Shown piece after piece: positions 8,216-16,986 of a stretch of DNA of 64,000 nucleotides. The notes under the pieces were generated by a model. It searched no databases, was not told the DNA's origin, and saw only the letters and a program-made list of their open reading frames with translations. This stretch comes from Trinickia terrae (GTDB lineage Bacteria; Pseudomonadota; Gammaproteobacteria; Burkholderiales; Burkholderiaceae). Where the stretch lies: NCBI RefSeq assembly GCF_005144415.1, contig NZ_SWJE01000006.1:62001-126000 (forward strand). The letters run 5' to 3'. Position numbers and translations under genes: made by a program. Within the stretch, counting starts at the first letter, position 1. Every line of letters starts with the position of its first letter.

Positions 8216-9457
8216 ATGATGCCCGCCCGAGGTCCACTATCGACATTGTTTCTGCCGGCGGGCGTTGACCAAAGCGCGTGGCTGCTTCTGGTCGCACGGA
8301 GCCTGCGTGGATTTTGCGACGGCTTCATCGCCGTGCTGCTGCCTGCGTATCTGCTGGCCCTCGGCTTCGGGCAGCTGACGGTCGGTCTGATCAGCACCGC
8401 GACGCTGGTCGGATCCGCCATTGCGACGATTCTGGTGGGCCTGTTGGGCAACCGCTATCCCCAGCGTGCGCTGCTGCTCTTCGCAGCAAGCCTGATGACT
8501 GCCACTGGCCTTGGATTCGCCAGCCTGTCGTCGCTATGGCCGCTGCTCGTGGTCGCCTTCGCCGGTACGCTAAACCCGAGCTCAGGCGACGTCAGCTTGT
8601 TTCTGCCGCTCGAGCACGCGCGCCTTGCCGAATCGGCGGAGTCCGATGCCCGAACGGCGCTTTTCGCCCGCTACAGCCTCATGGGTGCGTTGTCGGCTGC
8701 ATTGGGCGCGCTGCTCGCCGGGTTACCGGACTGGATCGCCGTGCATTCCCGCGTTGCTGTGCTTCCCACCATGCGTGCGATGTTTATCTTCTACGCGATG
8801 ACGGGTTTCTTCATTTGCCTCCTGTATCTGCGTCTACCCAAGCGCGAGTCACGCGCCGCTACCGTCCGGGCGCCGCTCGGTCCGTCGCGCGGGATCGTCA
8901 CCCGCCTCGCGCTGTTTTTCAGCGTGGACGCGTTTGCCGGCGGGCTGCTCGTCAACTCGCTACTGACGCTATGGCTGATCCAGCGATTTGGGCTTTCACT
9001 CACTGCGGCCGGACGGTTCTTCTTCTGGGCAGGCCTGCTGAGCGCAGGTTCACAGCTGACTGCAGCACACATCGCCCGCAGGATCGGCCTGCTCAACACG
9101 ATGGTGTTCACCCACATTCCGTCAAGTGTGTGCCTGATCGCCGCCGCCTTCACGCCTTCATTGCCCATGACGCTGGTGTTGCTGCTTCTGCGCAGCGCAC
9201 TGTCGCAACTCGACGTACCAACCCGAAGTGCCTACGTGATGGCCGTTGTCACGCCCCCCGAGCGGCCGGCCGCGGCAAGCTTTACTGCGGTGCCCCGCAG
9301 CCTCGCAGCCGCCGTCGCACCGACGATCGCCGGCGGATTGCTTGGTGCTGGCTGGCTCGGTGCACCATTGATCGCATGCGGTGCGCTCAAGATCGCCTAC
9401 GATCTTGCCCTGCTCGTCGCATTCCGTCACATCAGGCCGGACCGAGGGTCATCATGA
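8216..9457 (+). CDS. MFS transporter, next to the ChrB-like remnant
   Basis: A 413-residue major facilitator with about twelve hydrophobic helices. The first helix region is WLLLVARSLRGFCDGFIAVL, and the loop after helix 2 carries GLLGNRYPQR, the MFS motif A region. Family transporters exchange small solutes or drugs against protons at the inner membrane. It starts with two consecutive ATG codons (8216 and 8219), either of which may be used, immediately after the truncated ChrB-like frame, so both were probably part of one transferred operon. Substrate is unknown; a role in oxyanion or drug efflux is inference from the ChrB neighbour. Downstream, 9458-9675 holds no gene I can support. Confidence 0.8.
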   Translation: MMPARGPLSTLFLPAGVDQSAWLLLVARSLRGFCDGFIAVLLPAYLLALGFGQLTVGLISTATLVGSAIATILVGLLGNRYPQRALLLFAASLMTATGLGFASLSSLWPLLVVAFAGTLNPSSGDVSLFLPLEHARLAESAESDARTALFARYSLMGALSAALGALLAGLPDWIAVHSRVAVLPTMRAMFIFYAMTGFFICLLYLRLPKRESRAATVRAPLGPSRGIVTRLALFFSVDAFAGGLLVNSLLTLWLIQRFGLSLTAAGRFFFWAGLLSAGSQLTAAHIARRIGLLNTMVFTHIPSSVCLIAAAFTPSLPMTLVLLLLRSALSQLDVPTRSAYVMAVVTPPERPAAASFTAVPRSLAAAVAPTIAGGLLGAGWLGAPLIACGALKIAYDLALLVAFRHIRPDRGSS

Positions 9458-9675
9458 ATCACATTTTTCCATGCGACAGTTCTTTTTTTCACTACCTTTA
9501 CGCGCCATCCCCTACGCTGAAACCGAGCTGAAACCGCAGGACATCCCGCTTTGCCTATCATGGCGCCCACCGTCCTGGCGAGCAGACCGGCACCATCGCT
9601 TGGAGGGACCGGCGGAGAGTTTCCTGTCACCGCCCAACTGACTTTTATTTCGGTGTGTACATGATCGAGCGATGG

Positions 9676-9990
9676 TCAGCGGCCAACCGGCACGCCATAA
9701 GTGCCGACAATCCGAGCGTCCTGCTCTTTGGCCGAAAACAACTCCCACTCAAGCCCGTTCACATCGACATTGCTCGAATAACCTTCTACCGCATCATCCT
9801 CAAACCCGACGTGCCGCAACTGCCCCGCCTGCCCGGGTTTCTCATTGATCGAGAAGTTGAGAAGATCGGTGCGCCACATCGCATACTGGCCTGGCACGAC
9901 TGCAGCCGGCGGCTGCCCGAGGCGGCGGCTATAGTCCGCAATCGATTCATCAAGGTTTGCAACAGCCAGTGCAATGTGAAAACGCTTCAT
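9676..9990 (-). CDS. Small VOC (glyoxalase/bleomycin-resistance-like) protein
   Basis: A 104-residue single-domain vicinal-oxygen-chelate protein: MKRFHIALAVANLDESIADY (first beta-alpha unit with His), a Tyr-Ala-Met-Trp strand followed by LLNFSINEKPG, then GQLRHVGFEDDA with the second metal-type His and WELFSAKEQD with the Glu. The frame extends upstream to 10143, but GGAG before the ATG at 9990 and the family-like start decide for the short form. The pattern is reminiscent of ArsI/CadI-like members, though it is shorter than those enzymes. It lies between the MFS gene and an AraC regulator; partners and substrate are unknown. Confidence 0.75.
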   Translation of the reverse strand: MKRFHIALAVANLDESIADYSRRLGQPPAAVVPGQYAMWRTDLLNFSINEKPGQAGQLRHVGFEDDAVEGYSSNVDVNGLEWELFSAKEQDARIVGTYGVPVGR

Positions 9991-10123
9991 GATGGGCTCC
10001 GTATTGTCGTTTGATTTGAAAGCCCGCCCATCGTAATCAAGGCACATCGACACAACCAGTTCAGCGACTATCCTGGTATCGCTATTACCCGATTCTTGGC
10101 AGCCGGCAAAAGCCCCGCCGTGC

Positions 10124-11089
10124 TCAATGAACCGTCGACGCAAGCGCCCCGTCGAACCGCCGCGTATCGGAAGGCAGCTCCCCGAACAGCGACTTGTAGT
10201 CAGCCGTGAAATGGCTCAGATGGAAGAAGCCGAAACGCGCCGCCGCATCGCCGATCGACAGCGCCGCACGTGGCGAGCTCATCAGCGCACGCCGCACCTC
10301 GGCGAGCCGGATCGCGCGCAGGTAGCCGAGCGGCGTCATGTTCGCGACCTGCTGGAAGCTGTTCTGCAGCGTGCGGCGGCTCACGCGCAGGATGCGGCAC
10401 AGGTCGAGCACCGTGACGGGCTCCGCGCCGCCCGCCAGCACGAGCTCGCGGCTCTTGCGCACGAGATCGCAGCGCACTGCGTCGGTGAGGTCGGTACGGC
10501 GGTTGGCGTCTTCGTCGGTCAACACATCGAGCAGGATGCCGAGCATCGTGTGCCGGAACATCTTCTGCGCGTGCGGGGACGAGAACATCGCCTCGTTTTG
10601 CGTCGCTGCGGAAAACGAGGCTGCGAGGCTCTGCGCAGCATTGGCGTAGGTCTGCGGATCGGGCGACAGTTGCGGGCCGCGCCACTTGTGCATCGACCAC
10701 GCCGACTGCATGCACTCGAGCAGCTCGGCGAGCTCGCCGGCATCGACCGTCAGGATCAGCGTATCCATGCCTTCGGCGACATGGAACACGAAATCCTCGC
10801 GGCTCGTGAGCGCGTGCAGCGAGTGCTGCTGGAATTTACGCCCCTGCAGCGTGGTATCGCCCGGCACCTGCAGCGGCACGGCGAAGCTCACCGCCCCTTG
10901 CGGCGCAGCGCCGTACTGCGCCACACGCTGCGTGAACACCTCGCGAAACACATGCAGGCGCTCGACCGCAACCTGCGCCAGCGAGCATTGGATACGGCCC
11001 GGCGTGATCTGATAGTAAGACTGATCCCAACCCGGCAGCGCATTGGCGTGGAGTTGCGCGTCGTTGAAACGGGCGAATTGAACCGCCAT
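10124..11089 (-). CDS. AraC-family transcriptional regulator
   Basis: A 321-residue regulator with an N-terminal sensor region and a C-terminal AraC double helix-turn-helix (about residues 225-315). The latter is seen in VLDLCRILRVSRRTLQNSFQ for the first HTH and IGDAAARFGFFHLSHFTADY for the second, followed by the usual FGELPSDTRR end. It has no obvious divergent partner. It may control the aldehyde dehydrogenase/aminotransferase operon, from which the chr-like insert now separates it, or the adjacent outer-membrane protein gene upstream on the same strand. Both ideas are inference. Confidence 0.85.
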   Translation of the reverse strand: MAVQFARFNDAQLHANALPGWDQSYYQITPGRIQCSLAQVAVERLHVFREVFTQRVAQYGAAPQGAVSFAVPLQVPGDTTLQGRKFQQHSLHALTSREDFVFHVAEGMDTLILTVDAGELAELLECMQSAWSMHKWRGPQLSPDPQTYANAAQSLAASFSAATQNEAMFSSPHAQKMFRHTMLGILLDVLTDEDANRRTDLTDAVRCDLVRKSRELVLAGGAEPVTVLDLCRILRVSRRTLQNSFQQVANMTPLGYLRAIRLAEVRRALMSSPRAALSIGDAAARFGFFHLSHFTADYKSLFGELPSDTRRFDGALASTVH

Positions 11090-11297
11090 CCTGAATCACC
11101 GTTGAACCGGCCAACGCGCCATCGGGGAGCGCAAAGCCGACAAATTGAGCACCGAGCACGCCAACGCACCAGCGTTGTGCGAAAAAACGGATTCTGCCGC
11201 AAAACAAAGGGCAATGATCGCGAAGGTGCAATATCCGCGCCCAGCCGGCAATTGGTGTAAATCCGGTTTTTTTCTCGATGTCGATTTTCAGCTTCGC

Positions 11298-11327
11298 TTG
11301 AAAGCAAAATGACAAGTTCGCTTTCAA
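11298..11327. promoter_or_regulatory. Perfect 8-bp inverted repeat in the AraC/barrel intergenic region
   Basis: TTGAAAGC (11298-11305) and GCTTTCAA (11320-11327) are separated by 14 nt. It lies 58-87 nt downstream of the barrel stop codon and about 210 nt before the AraC start on the minus strand. A GCGCGCCC/GGGCGCGC pair (11330-11337, 11354-11361) lies between it and the barrel stop and may form a terminator hairpin without a T-tract. Nothing else is recognisable in 11090-11384. Confidence 0.3.
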
Positions 11328-11384
11328 ATGCGCGCCCTGCCGTGAGCGAAGCCGGGCGCGCCGACGATCAGCTTGTCATCCGCG

Positions 11385-12269
11385 TCAGAACGAATATCCG
11401 ATGCCGATCAGATACAGCTGCTCCGTGGTCTTGGAATCCGGCTCGTAGTAGCCCCCGACCGTGTTCGACATGCCGTAGTTGAAGCGCGTGACCTGGTAGC
11501 TGGCGTTGATGTGCAGACGCTTGGTCACCGCATAGTCGAGGCCGAGCATCCCCGTCACGACCGGTTTGGCGCCGAGGTTGAAGGTTCCGCTGACAATGCT
11601 TGCCGTCATCTTCGCGCCGAAGGTCCGGCCCACGCTGATATCGGCGCTGCCGACGAGCCGCGGCGTGAACGCGTACTGCCCGATGAGGCCGGCGCTGACG
11701 GTCTGGTGGCGATAGTGCTCGTAGTAGCCGTATTGAGTGTCGCTGCTGTCGCGAACCCAGCTGTGATAGCCGTAGGCGATGTACGGGACCAATTGCGCGT
11801 TGCCGAACGGCGAAATCGAAAACGCGCGGCCGAGCTTGATCGAGACATCCGCGGTCTTGTCGTGCGTCGTGCTCTGGTAGGGATACAGGTTGCCGAGCGA
11901 GTCCTCCAGGTAGCCGTCGTAGGCCGTCGTGCCGGCGGCATAGCTGACCGCCGCGCTCAGGTAGACGTTCGTCAGGCCCAGCACGGAACCCTGCCTTACC
12001 GCGGCGATGCGATACGCGAGCTGCGTGCCGGTTTCCGAGTCGAGCGGGTTCACCGTGGCGGTCGATTCCGTGTAATCGAGCCGATGGCCGCCGATCGAAA
12101 CGCTGAGCTGGTTGTTGGCACTCAGAAGCGCATCGGCGCCCGGCGCTGCGTCGGCGTGGGCCGGGCATGCTGCCGCGGCAAGACACAGCGCGGCAAGACA
12201 AAACGGGAGATCAAGACGTCGCTCGACGGCGGAAGATTGATGGGAGATTCGTTTCAGTGATGCGCTCAT
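11385..12269 (-). CDS. Outer-membrane beta-barrel protein of unknown role
   Basis: A 294-residue exported protein. A signal peptide (LPFCLAALCLAAAACPAHA, cleaved near residue 40) precedes a series of amphipathic strands such as LSVSIGGHRLDYTES, AYIAYGYHSWVRDS-like and LHINASYQVTRFNYG. It ends YLIGIGYSF, with the terminal Phe typical of Bam-dependent barrels. I chose the ATG at 12269; a longer frame to 12374 would add 35 residues before the signal peptide. It is divergently placed from the PAS-GGDEF-EAL gene with 112 nt between them. It resembles generic OmpW/OprF-barrel-like porins in style only; no family can be named with confidence. Confidence 0.75.
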   Translation of the reverse strand: MSASLKRISHQSSAVERRLDLPFCLAALCLAAAACPAHADAAPGADALLSANNQLSVSIGGHRLDYTESTATVNPLDSETGTQLAYRIAAVRQGSVLGLTNVYLSAAVSYAAGTTAYDGYLEDSLGNLYPYQSTTHDKTADVSIKLGRAFSISPFGNAQLVPYIAYGYHSWVRDSSDTQYGYYEHYRHQTVSAGLIGQYAFTPRLVGSADISVGRTFGAKMTASIVSGTFNLGAKPVVTGMLGLDYAVTKRLHINASYQVTRFNYGMSNTVGGYYEPDSKTTEQLYLIGIGYSF

Positions 12270-12381
12270 ACGCGTGATATCGACCTCGGGTAAACACGTG
12301 GCGCAATTTTTCCATGGCGCCGCGACGAAAACGCGGCCTCCGTTTGGATAACTACTTACCTTCTCTATCGGCAATTAAGAA

Positions 12382-15084
12382 ATGGGGAACACGCGGAACA
12401 TCGCCGCGCAATCGCCCACAGAAAAATCAGGACATCCCTACACGCCTCCCCCTGTACTGCCTCGACGCCTGAGCCGTATACATGTCGATAAGGTAAATAA
12501 AGCAGACGACCCATCCATGCGCAGGACCGTCCGGCAATTTCTACTGTGGCTAAAAATCCGCCGCTATCGACACGCTTCCGAACGAGGTTTCTCCTACCTT
12601 GCCGAAAACGCCTCGCTGTACGTCTGCCGCTACGATCGCCATAGCCGCTTTCTCTACGTGAGCCCGAGCATGGCCGAAGCGTTGCACGTCGCCACGGACG
12701 ACCTCGTCGGGCAGATTGCGACCCCCAAGCGCTATCCCGACGGCCGCTTCGACGTCTACCATCAAGCGCTTGCGCAGATTCTCGCCACCGGCGAGCCGAT
12801 GGAATTCGAGCTCACCATGCCGTCAGCCGACGGCCGCACGATGATTCATCACGTGCGGCTCGTGCCCGAGCGCGACTGGCGAGGACGGCTGGCGGGCGCG
12901 CTGTGCATCGGCCGCGACATCACCGAGACCAAGCTCGTGGAAAGGTCGCTGCGCGCACAAGAGGGGGAGTTTCGCTTGCTGGCGGAAAGCTCCCCCGACA
13001 ACATCGTCCGCTACGACCGCGACTGCCGCATCATCTTCGCGAACCGCAACCTGATGCAGCGCGTGAACGTGCCCGTGGCGCCGATCGTCGGGCAGCGCTC
13101 GCACGACATCAGCTGGGGCAACGAGCTCGATGCGGAAAAACGCCGCTATCGCGAGACGCTCGAGCGCGTGATCCGCACGGGCGAAGCGGAAACCGTCGAA
13201 GTCCTGATCGGCGCGCCCGACTCGGCGGAGCCGCGCCTGCACCACATCAAGATGGTGGCCGAGCGCGACGAGAACCAGCAGATCAAAGGCGCGCTCGTGT
13301 ACGGCCGCGACATCACCGAGCGCAAACGCATGGAGGAGCTCCTGGCCGCGCGCGAGCGCGAGTTCCGCTCGCTCGCCGAGAACCTGCCCGACATCATCGT
13401 CCGCTTCGATCGCGAAGGCCGCCGCACCTACGTCAACGGCGCCCACGAACGCTTCACCGGCAAGCCGCCGGAAACGTTCCTCGGCAAGACGGTGCTGGGA
13501 ATTTCCGCGTTCTCGAGCGATCCGCAGATGTACCACGCGGAGGTCCGGCAGGCCATCGAGACCGGCAAGGAGGCCGACGTCGAATGGAAAGCGCGCGGGC
13601 GGGACGGCATCCAGCGCATCTTCCACACGCGGCTGCGCCCCGAGCTCGGCGCCGACGGCAGCGTGGCGAGCCTGCTCGCCGTCGCGCGCGACATGACCGA
13701 AGTCTACGAATACCGCAGCAAGATCCATCAGCTCGCGTACTTCGATGCACTGACCGGGCTCGCCAATCGCACGCAGTTCAACGAGTGCATCTCGCAAGCG
13801 CTGCAGGAGGCCGGCCGGCAAGGTTGCCGGGTCGGCGTGCTGATGATGGATCTCGACCGCTTCAAGACGATCAACGATACGCTCGGCCACCTCGCAGGCG
13901 ACCAGCTGCTGTGCGAAGTGGCGCGGCGGCTGGAGGCGAGCGTGCGCGCCGCGGGCACGGTGGCCCGCCTCGGCGGCGACGAGTTCATCGTCGTCGTGCC
14001 CCAGGTGCAGGAGACCGCGGAGCTCCAAGGCATCGCCGGCCGCGTGCTTGCGGCCGTGGCCGCTCCGGTGCAGATCGACGGCCGCGAGCTCGTGGTCCAG
14101 GCGAGCGTCGGCATCTCTGTCTATCCCGACCACGGCGACGCCACCGAGCAGCTCGTGCGCTATGCCGACAGCGCGCTCTATCGCGCCAAGGAGGCCGGGC
14201 GCAACAACGTGCAGTTCTACACACGCGATATCACCGACCGCGCCGCCGAACGCCTGCGCCTCGAAGCGGACCTGCGCTGCGGCATCGCACACGACGCGCT
14301 CGACGTCCACTACCAGCCCAAGATCGACCTCGCGACCGGCCGTATCGTCGGCGCGGAAGCGCTGTTGCGCTGGCTGCACCCCGAGCGCGGCTGGATACCG
14401 CCGTCGCAATTCATCGGCATCGCCGAGGAGACCGGCCTCATCGTGCCGCTCGCCGAGCAGGTGATGCGCAAGGCGTGCGGCGTCGCCACCCGCTGGAATG
14501 CACGCGGAGAAGAAGCGCGGCACATCGCCGTCAACTTGTCGCCGAGTCAGTTTCACGTGAGCCACCTGCCGGGCGTCGTGCAGCAGGTCCTGCAGGAAAC
14601 GGGCTGCCGGCCCGATTGGCTCGAGCTCGAGATCACCGAGGGGCTGCTGCTCGTCAATCACGCCGCGACGCTCGGCACGCTGAACGCACTGAGCCAGATG
14701 GGCGTGCGCATCGCCATCGACGATTTCGGCACCGGCTACTCGGCGCTCAGCTATCTCACGCGCTTCCCCATCGCCACGCTGAAGATCGACCGCTCGTTCA
14801 CGCAGCCGACGAGCGGATCGCAGAAAAACCGCGTGCTCGTGGAAGCCATCGTCGCGATGGCTCACGGCGTGGGGCTCGAAGTGGTGGCCGAGGGCGTCGA
14901 GACGCGGGAGCTGGCCGAGTGGCTTGCGGGCATCGGCTGCGACATGGGCCAGGGCTATCTATGGTCCGGCGCGATTCCCGCGCACGCCCTGCTCGCGATG
15001 GAAACACATGCGCGCGGCGGTCCGGCCGCCGGCCTCCATGACGCCGCTGCGGCGCAATCTTACGGGCTTCGCAAGAGTTGGTAA
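12382..15084 (+). CDS. PAS-PAS-PAS-GGDEF-EAL cyclic-di-GMP signalling protein
   Basis: A 900-residue sensor with three PAS domains (about 70-185, 195-315 and 325-440), a GGDEF domain (about 445-612) and an EAL domain (about 625-870). The GGDEF motif is intact (RLGGDEFIVV, 531-535), so cyclase activity is possible. The EAL domain keeps EALLRW (from 659), DFGTGYSAL, KIDRSF and AEGVET, the metal and catalytic positions of active phosphodiesterases. The inhibitory RxxD site before GGDEF reads RAAG, so product inhibition is probably lost. No transmembrane segment is visible, so it senses cytoplasmic or membrane-permeable signals. The ribosome site before the first ATG is weak; the ATG at 12517 is an alternative start. 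Confidence 0.92.
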   Translation: MGNTRNIAAQSPTEKSGHPYTPPPVLPRRLSRIHVDKVNKADDPSMRRTVRQFLLWLKIRRYRHASERGFSYLAENASLYVCRYDRHSRFLYVSPSMAEALHVATDDLVGQIATPKRYPDGRFDVYHQALAQILATGEPMEFELTMPSADGRTMIHHVRLVPERDWRGRLAGALCIGRDITETKLVERSLRAQEGEFRLLAESSPDNIVRYDRDCRIIFANRNLMQRVNVPVAPIVGQRSHDISWGNELDAEKRRYRETLERVIRTGEAETVEVLIGAPDSAEPRLHHIKMVAERDENQQIKGALVYGRDITERKRMEELLAAREREFRSLAENLPDIIVRFDREGRRTYVNGAHERFTGKPPETFLGKTVLGISAFSSDPQMYHAEVRQAIETGKEADVEWKARGRDGIQRIFHTRLRPELGADGSVASLLAVARDMTEVYEYRSKIHQLAYFDALTGLANRTQFNECISQALQEAGRQGCRVGVLMMDLDRFKTINDTLGHLAGDQLLCEVARRLEASVRAAGTVARLGGDEFIVVVPQVQETAELQGIAGRVLAAVAAPVQIDGRELVVQASVGISVYPDHGDATEQLVRYADSALYRAKEAGRNNVQFYTRDITDRAAERLRLEADLRCGIAHDALDVHYQPKIDLATGRIVGAEALLRWLHPERGWIPPSQFIGIAEETGLIVPLAEQVMRKACGVATRWNARGEEARHIAVNLSPSQFHVSHLPGVVQQVLQETGCRPDWLELEITEGLLLVNHAATLGTLNALSQMGVRIAIDDFGTGYSALSYLTRFPIATLKIDRSFTQPTSGSQKNRVLVEAIVAMAHGVGLEVVAEGVETRELAEWLAGIGCDMGQGYLWSGAIPAHALLAMETHARGGPAAGLHDAAAAQSYGLRKSW

Positions 15085-15236
15085 GACCTCTCCAAAACTC
15101 TCCACAGATTGAGGCTTTCGGCCGGCGTGCCGAGGCTTAATCTCACTGCCGTCGGATACCGACGCGCAACCTCCCCTCGACGGGCATGCCGCCCTGCGCG
15201 TCGCTCCGCCCTTGGGCTTATCAACGAGAGGTTGCT

Positions 15237-15887
15237 ATGGTCGCTAACCACGACAAAGTCTCAGTCCGTCTGCTCCGGCGCAAAACCGCGTCGCTTTTGC
15301 TGGCGCTCCTCGCAGCGGGCGCGATGGCGCCCAGCGCGTTCGCCGTGAGCTTTCGATGTCCGCACAACGGATCGGCCTCCGAAAAGCTGATCTGCAGCGA
15401 TCCGGACCTGTCGTCGCTCGACGACAAGCTCGCCATCGTCTATCGGCACGCCAAAGACGCCGCCCCCTCCGCCGAGGCGATCGAAGCCGACCGCGTCGCG
15501 CAATGGCAATGGCGTCAGCACAACTGCAAGGACAAGGCGTGCGTCGAGGAGTGGTATCAGCGCCGCATCAAAGAATTGGAAGCCGATTTCGCGCACGGAC
15601 GAAGCGCCGCGGCGACGAGCCTGGCCGCGAACATGGCGGAGCAGAACATCGTCCCGGAGGCGCGGCCGGCCGTCGTCGAGATCAAGGGGCTGGGCCAGGC
15701 GATGAGCGAGTCTCCCGCCGACACCAGCTCGCATGACAGCAGCTCGAATGACAGCGCGAAGCCGGCAGCCTGCAAGTCCAAGGCCGGCCCGGACAACTGC
15801 TTCGCGTCGAGCGCCCATGCGGCCGTGCTCAATCTGGAGAAGAGCGCCCCGGAGAAAGCCGCCGTGACGACGGAAGCCAAGAAGTAA
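15237..15887 (+). CDS. Secreted LprI-like (lysozyme-inhibitor N-terminal domain) protein
   Basis: A 216-residue exported protein with a signal peptide (about residues 15-37, ending PSAFA). It is followed by an LprI-like domain (DUF1311) with its hallmark pattern: Cys, then SEKLICSDPDLSSLDDKLA, then a later pair of Cys in HNCKDKACVEEWYQRR. The C-terminal third is low-complexity, rich in Ser, Asp, Ala and Lys, with two more Cys. GAGAGG before the ATG at 15237 decides the start. Some family members inhibit lysozyme, but most, including this one, are untested. A perfect hairpin follows. Confidence 0.75.
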   Translation: MVANHDKVSVRLLRRKTASLLLALLAAGAMAPSAFAVSFRCPHNGSASEKLICSDPDLSSLDDKLAIVYRHAKDAAPSAEAIEADRVAQWQWRQHNCKDKACVEEWYQRRIKELEADFAHGRSAAATSLAANMAEQNIVPEARPAVVEIKGLGQAMSESPADTSSHDSSSNDSAKPAACKSKAGPDNCFASSAHAAVLNLEKSAPEKAAVTTEAKK

Positions 15888-15910
15888 CGGTATGACAAGC
15901 GAGCGCGCAT

Positions 15911-15943
15911 GACATAAAGGGCGCGCGTCGCGCCCTTTATGTC
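15911..15943. terminator. Bidirectional hairpin terminator between convergent genes
   Basis: A perfect 15-bp inverted repeat (GACATAAAGGGCGCG at 15911-15925 and its complement at 15929-15943) has a three-base loop. It sits between the ends of the LprI-like gene and the LysR gene, which face each other. There is no long T-run, but the stem ends are AT-rich in both directions. Confidence 0.75.
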
Positions 15944-15971
15944 ACAACCCCGGCGCCTCGACGCGCCCCTG

Positions 15972-16871
15972 TCACAGCGTCGCCTGCGACACCGCCGCCT
16001 TCAATCGCTCCAGCACGCCCTTGATCGCCGGCGACAGGCGCCGCTCGCGCATCGTCATCACCCATAGGATCCGCTGGTTGAGGACGGGCTCGTCGATGCG
16101 CTTGGCGATCAACGAATGATCTTCGAGCCCGACCAGCGAGAGCGCGCTGCCGAGCGTGATCGCGCCCGCGAGCGAAGCGAACGCGTGCAGCACACTCGAA
16201 TTGTTGCTGCTCAAGACGGGCTCGATCGCGAGGCCCCGCGCCGAGCAGCACCAGTCGAACAACTGGCGCGCCGTCGTGCCGCGCTCGAGCAGCACGAGCG
16301 GATAGGCCTTGAGATCTTCCAGGGCCAGCACATCCTTCGCCGCCAGTGGATGCGCAGGCGCCAGCAGCGCGCAGACCGGCATCTCCATGCTCTGCTCCAC
16401 CCGCACTCTGGTCGCATCGCCCGTCGCGAACGCGATGCCGATATCGACTTCGCCCATCTCCACCCAATGCTCGACTTGCGCCGGCGTGCCCGAGCGCAAG
16501 ACGAAGCGGACCTGCGGCGCGCTCGCGTAGTGATCGGCCATCACGCGCGGCAGGAACGCGCGCGTGAAGCCTTCCGTGCAGCCGAGCTTCACGACGCCTC
16601 CGCCGAGCGCTCGCGCCGCCGACATCTCGCCCAGCACCGCGTCGCTTTCGAGCAGCGAGCGGCGCGCGTGCGCGGCCAGCAACTCGCCCGACTCGGTGAG
16701 CACCATCCCGCGCGGCAGCCGCTCGAAGAGCGGCGTGCCCACTTCCTGCTCCAGCTTGCTGATCTGGCGGCTGATCGCGGATACCGCGACATGCAGGTTT
16801 TCCGAGGCCGCCGCCAGCGACCCGGTGCGCGCCACCTCGACGAAATAGCGCAAAGCGATCCCATGCAACAC
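15972..16871 (-). CDS. LysR-type transcriptional regulator, divergent from the M20 peptidase
   Basis: A 299-residue LysR regulator. The winged HTH covers residues 1-60 (ALRYFVEVARTGSLAAASEN and SAISRQISKLEQEVGTPLFE), and the co-inducer-binding domain runs from about residue 90 to the end. It is transcribed away from the M20 peptidase/MFS operon with 115 nt between the starts. A 15-nt LysR-type dyad lies in that gap, so it very likely controls that operon and itself. The ligand is unknown; a dipeptide, amidated amino acid or related nitrogen source would fit the target genes. Confidence 0.9.
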   Translation of the reverse strand: MLHGIALRYFVEVARTGSLAAASENLHVAVSAISRQISKLEQEVGTPLFERLPRGMVLTESGELLAAHARRSLLESDAVLGEMSAARALGGGVVKLGCTEGFTRAFLPRVMADHYASAPQVRFVLRSGTPAQVEHWVEMGEVDIGIAFATGDATRVRVEQSMEMPVCALLAPAHPLAAKDVLALEDLKAYPLVLLERGTTARQLFDWCCSARGLAIEPVLSSNNSSVLHAFASLAGAITLGSALSLVGLEDHSLIAKRIDEPVLNQRILWVMTMRERRLSPAIKGVLERLKAAVSQATL

Positions 16872-16887
16872 GCGCGTTCCTCCTGCG

Positions 16888-16902
16888 TTGCCAAATCGGC
16901 AA
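16888..16902. promoter_or_regulatory. LysR-type operator (T-N11-A dyad)
   Basis: TTGCCAAATCGGCAA is a perfect 5-5-5 dyad with the T-N11-A form expected for LysR proteins. It is placed 17-31 nt upstream of the LysR start and about 85 nt before the peptidase start. The AT-rich stretch after it may contain the peptidase promoter. Confidence 0.65.
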
Positions 16903-16986
16903 GGCCAAGTGCCATTTTTGAAATTGTTGCGAAATTATGACCCACCTAGACTCGCCTCACGTTCCATTCGCAATCCAGGAGTTTTT

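Noticed and set aside
9559-9663. A 34-codon frame between the MFS and VOC genes
   Set aside because: No ribosome site, no similarity recognised, and the area has mixed composition.
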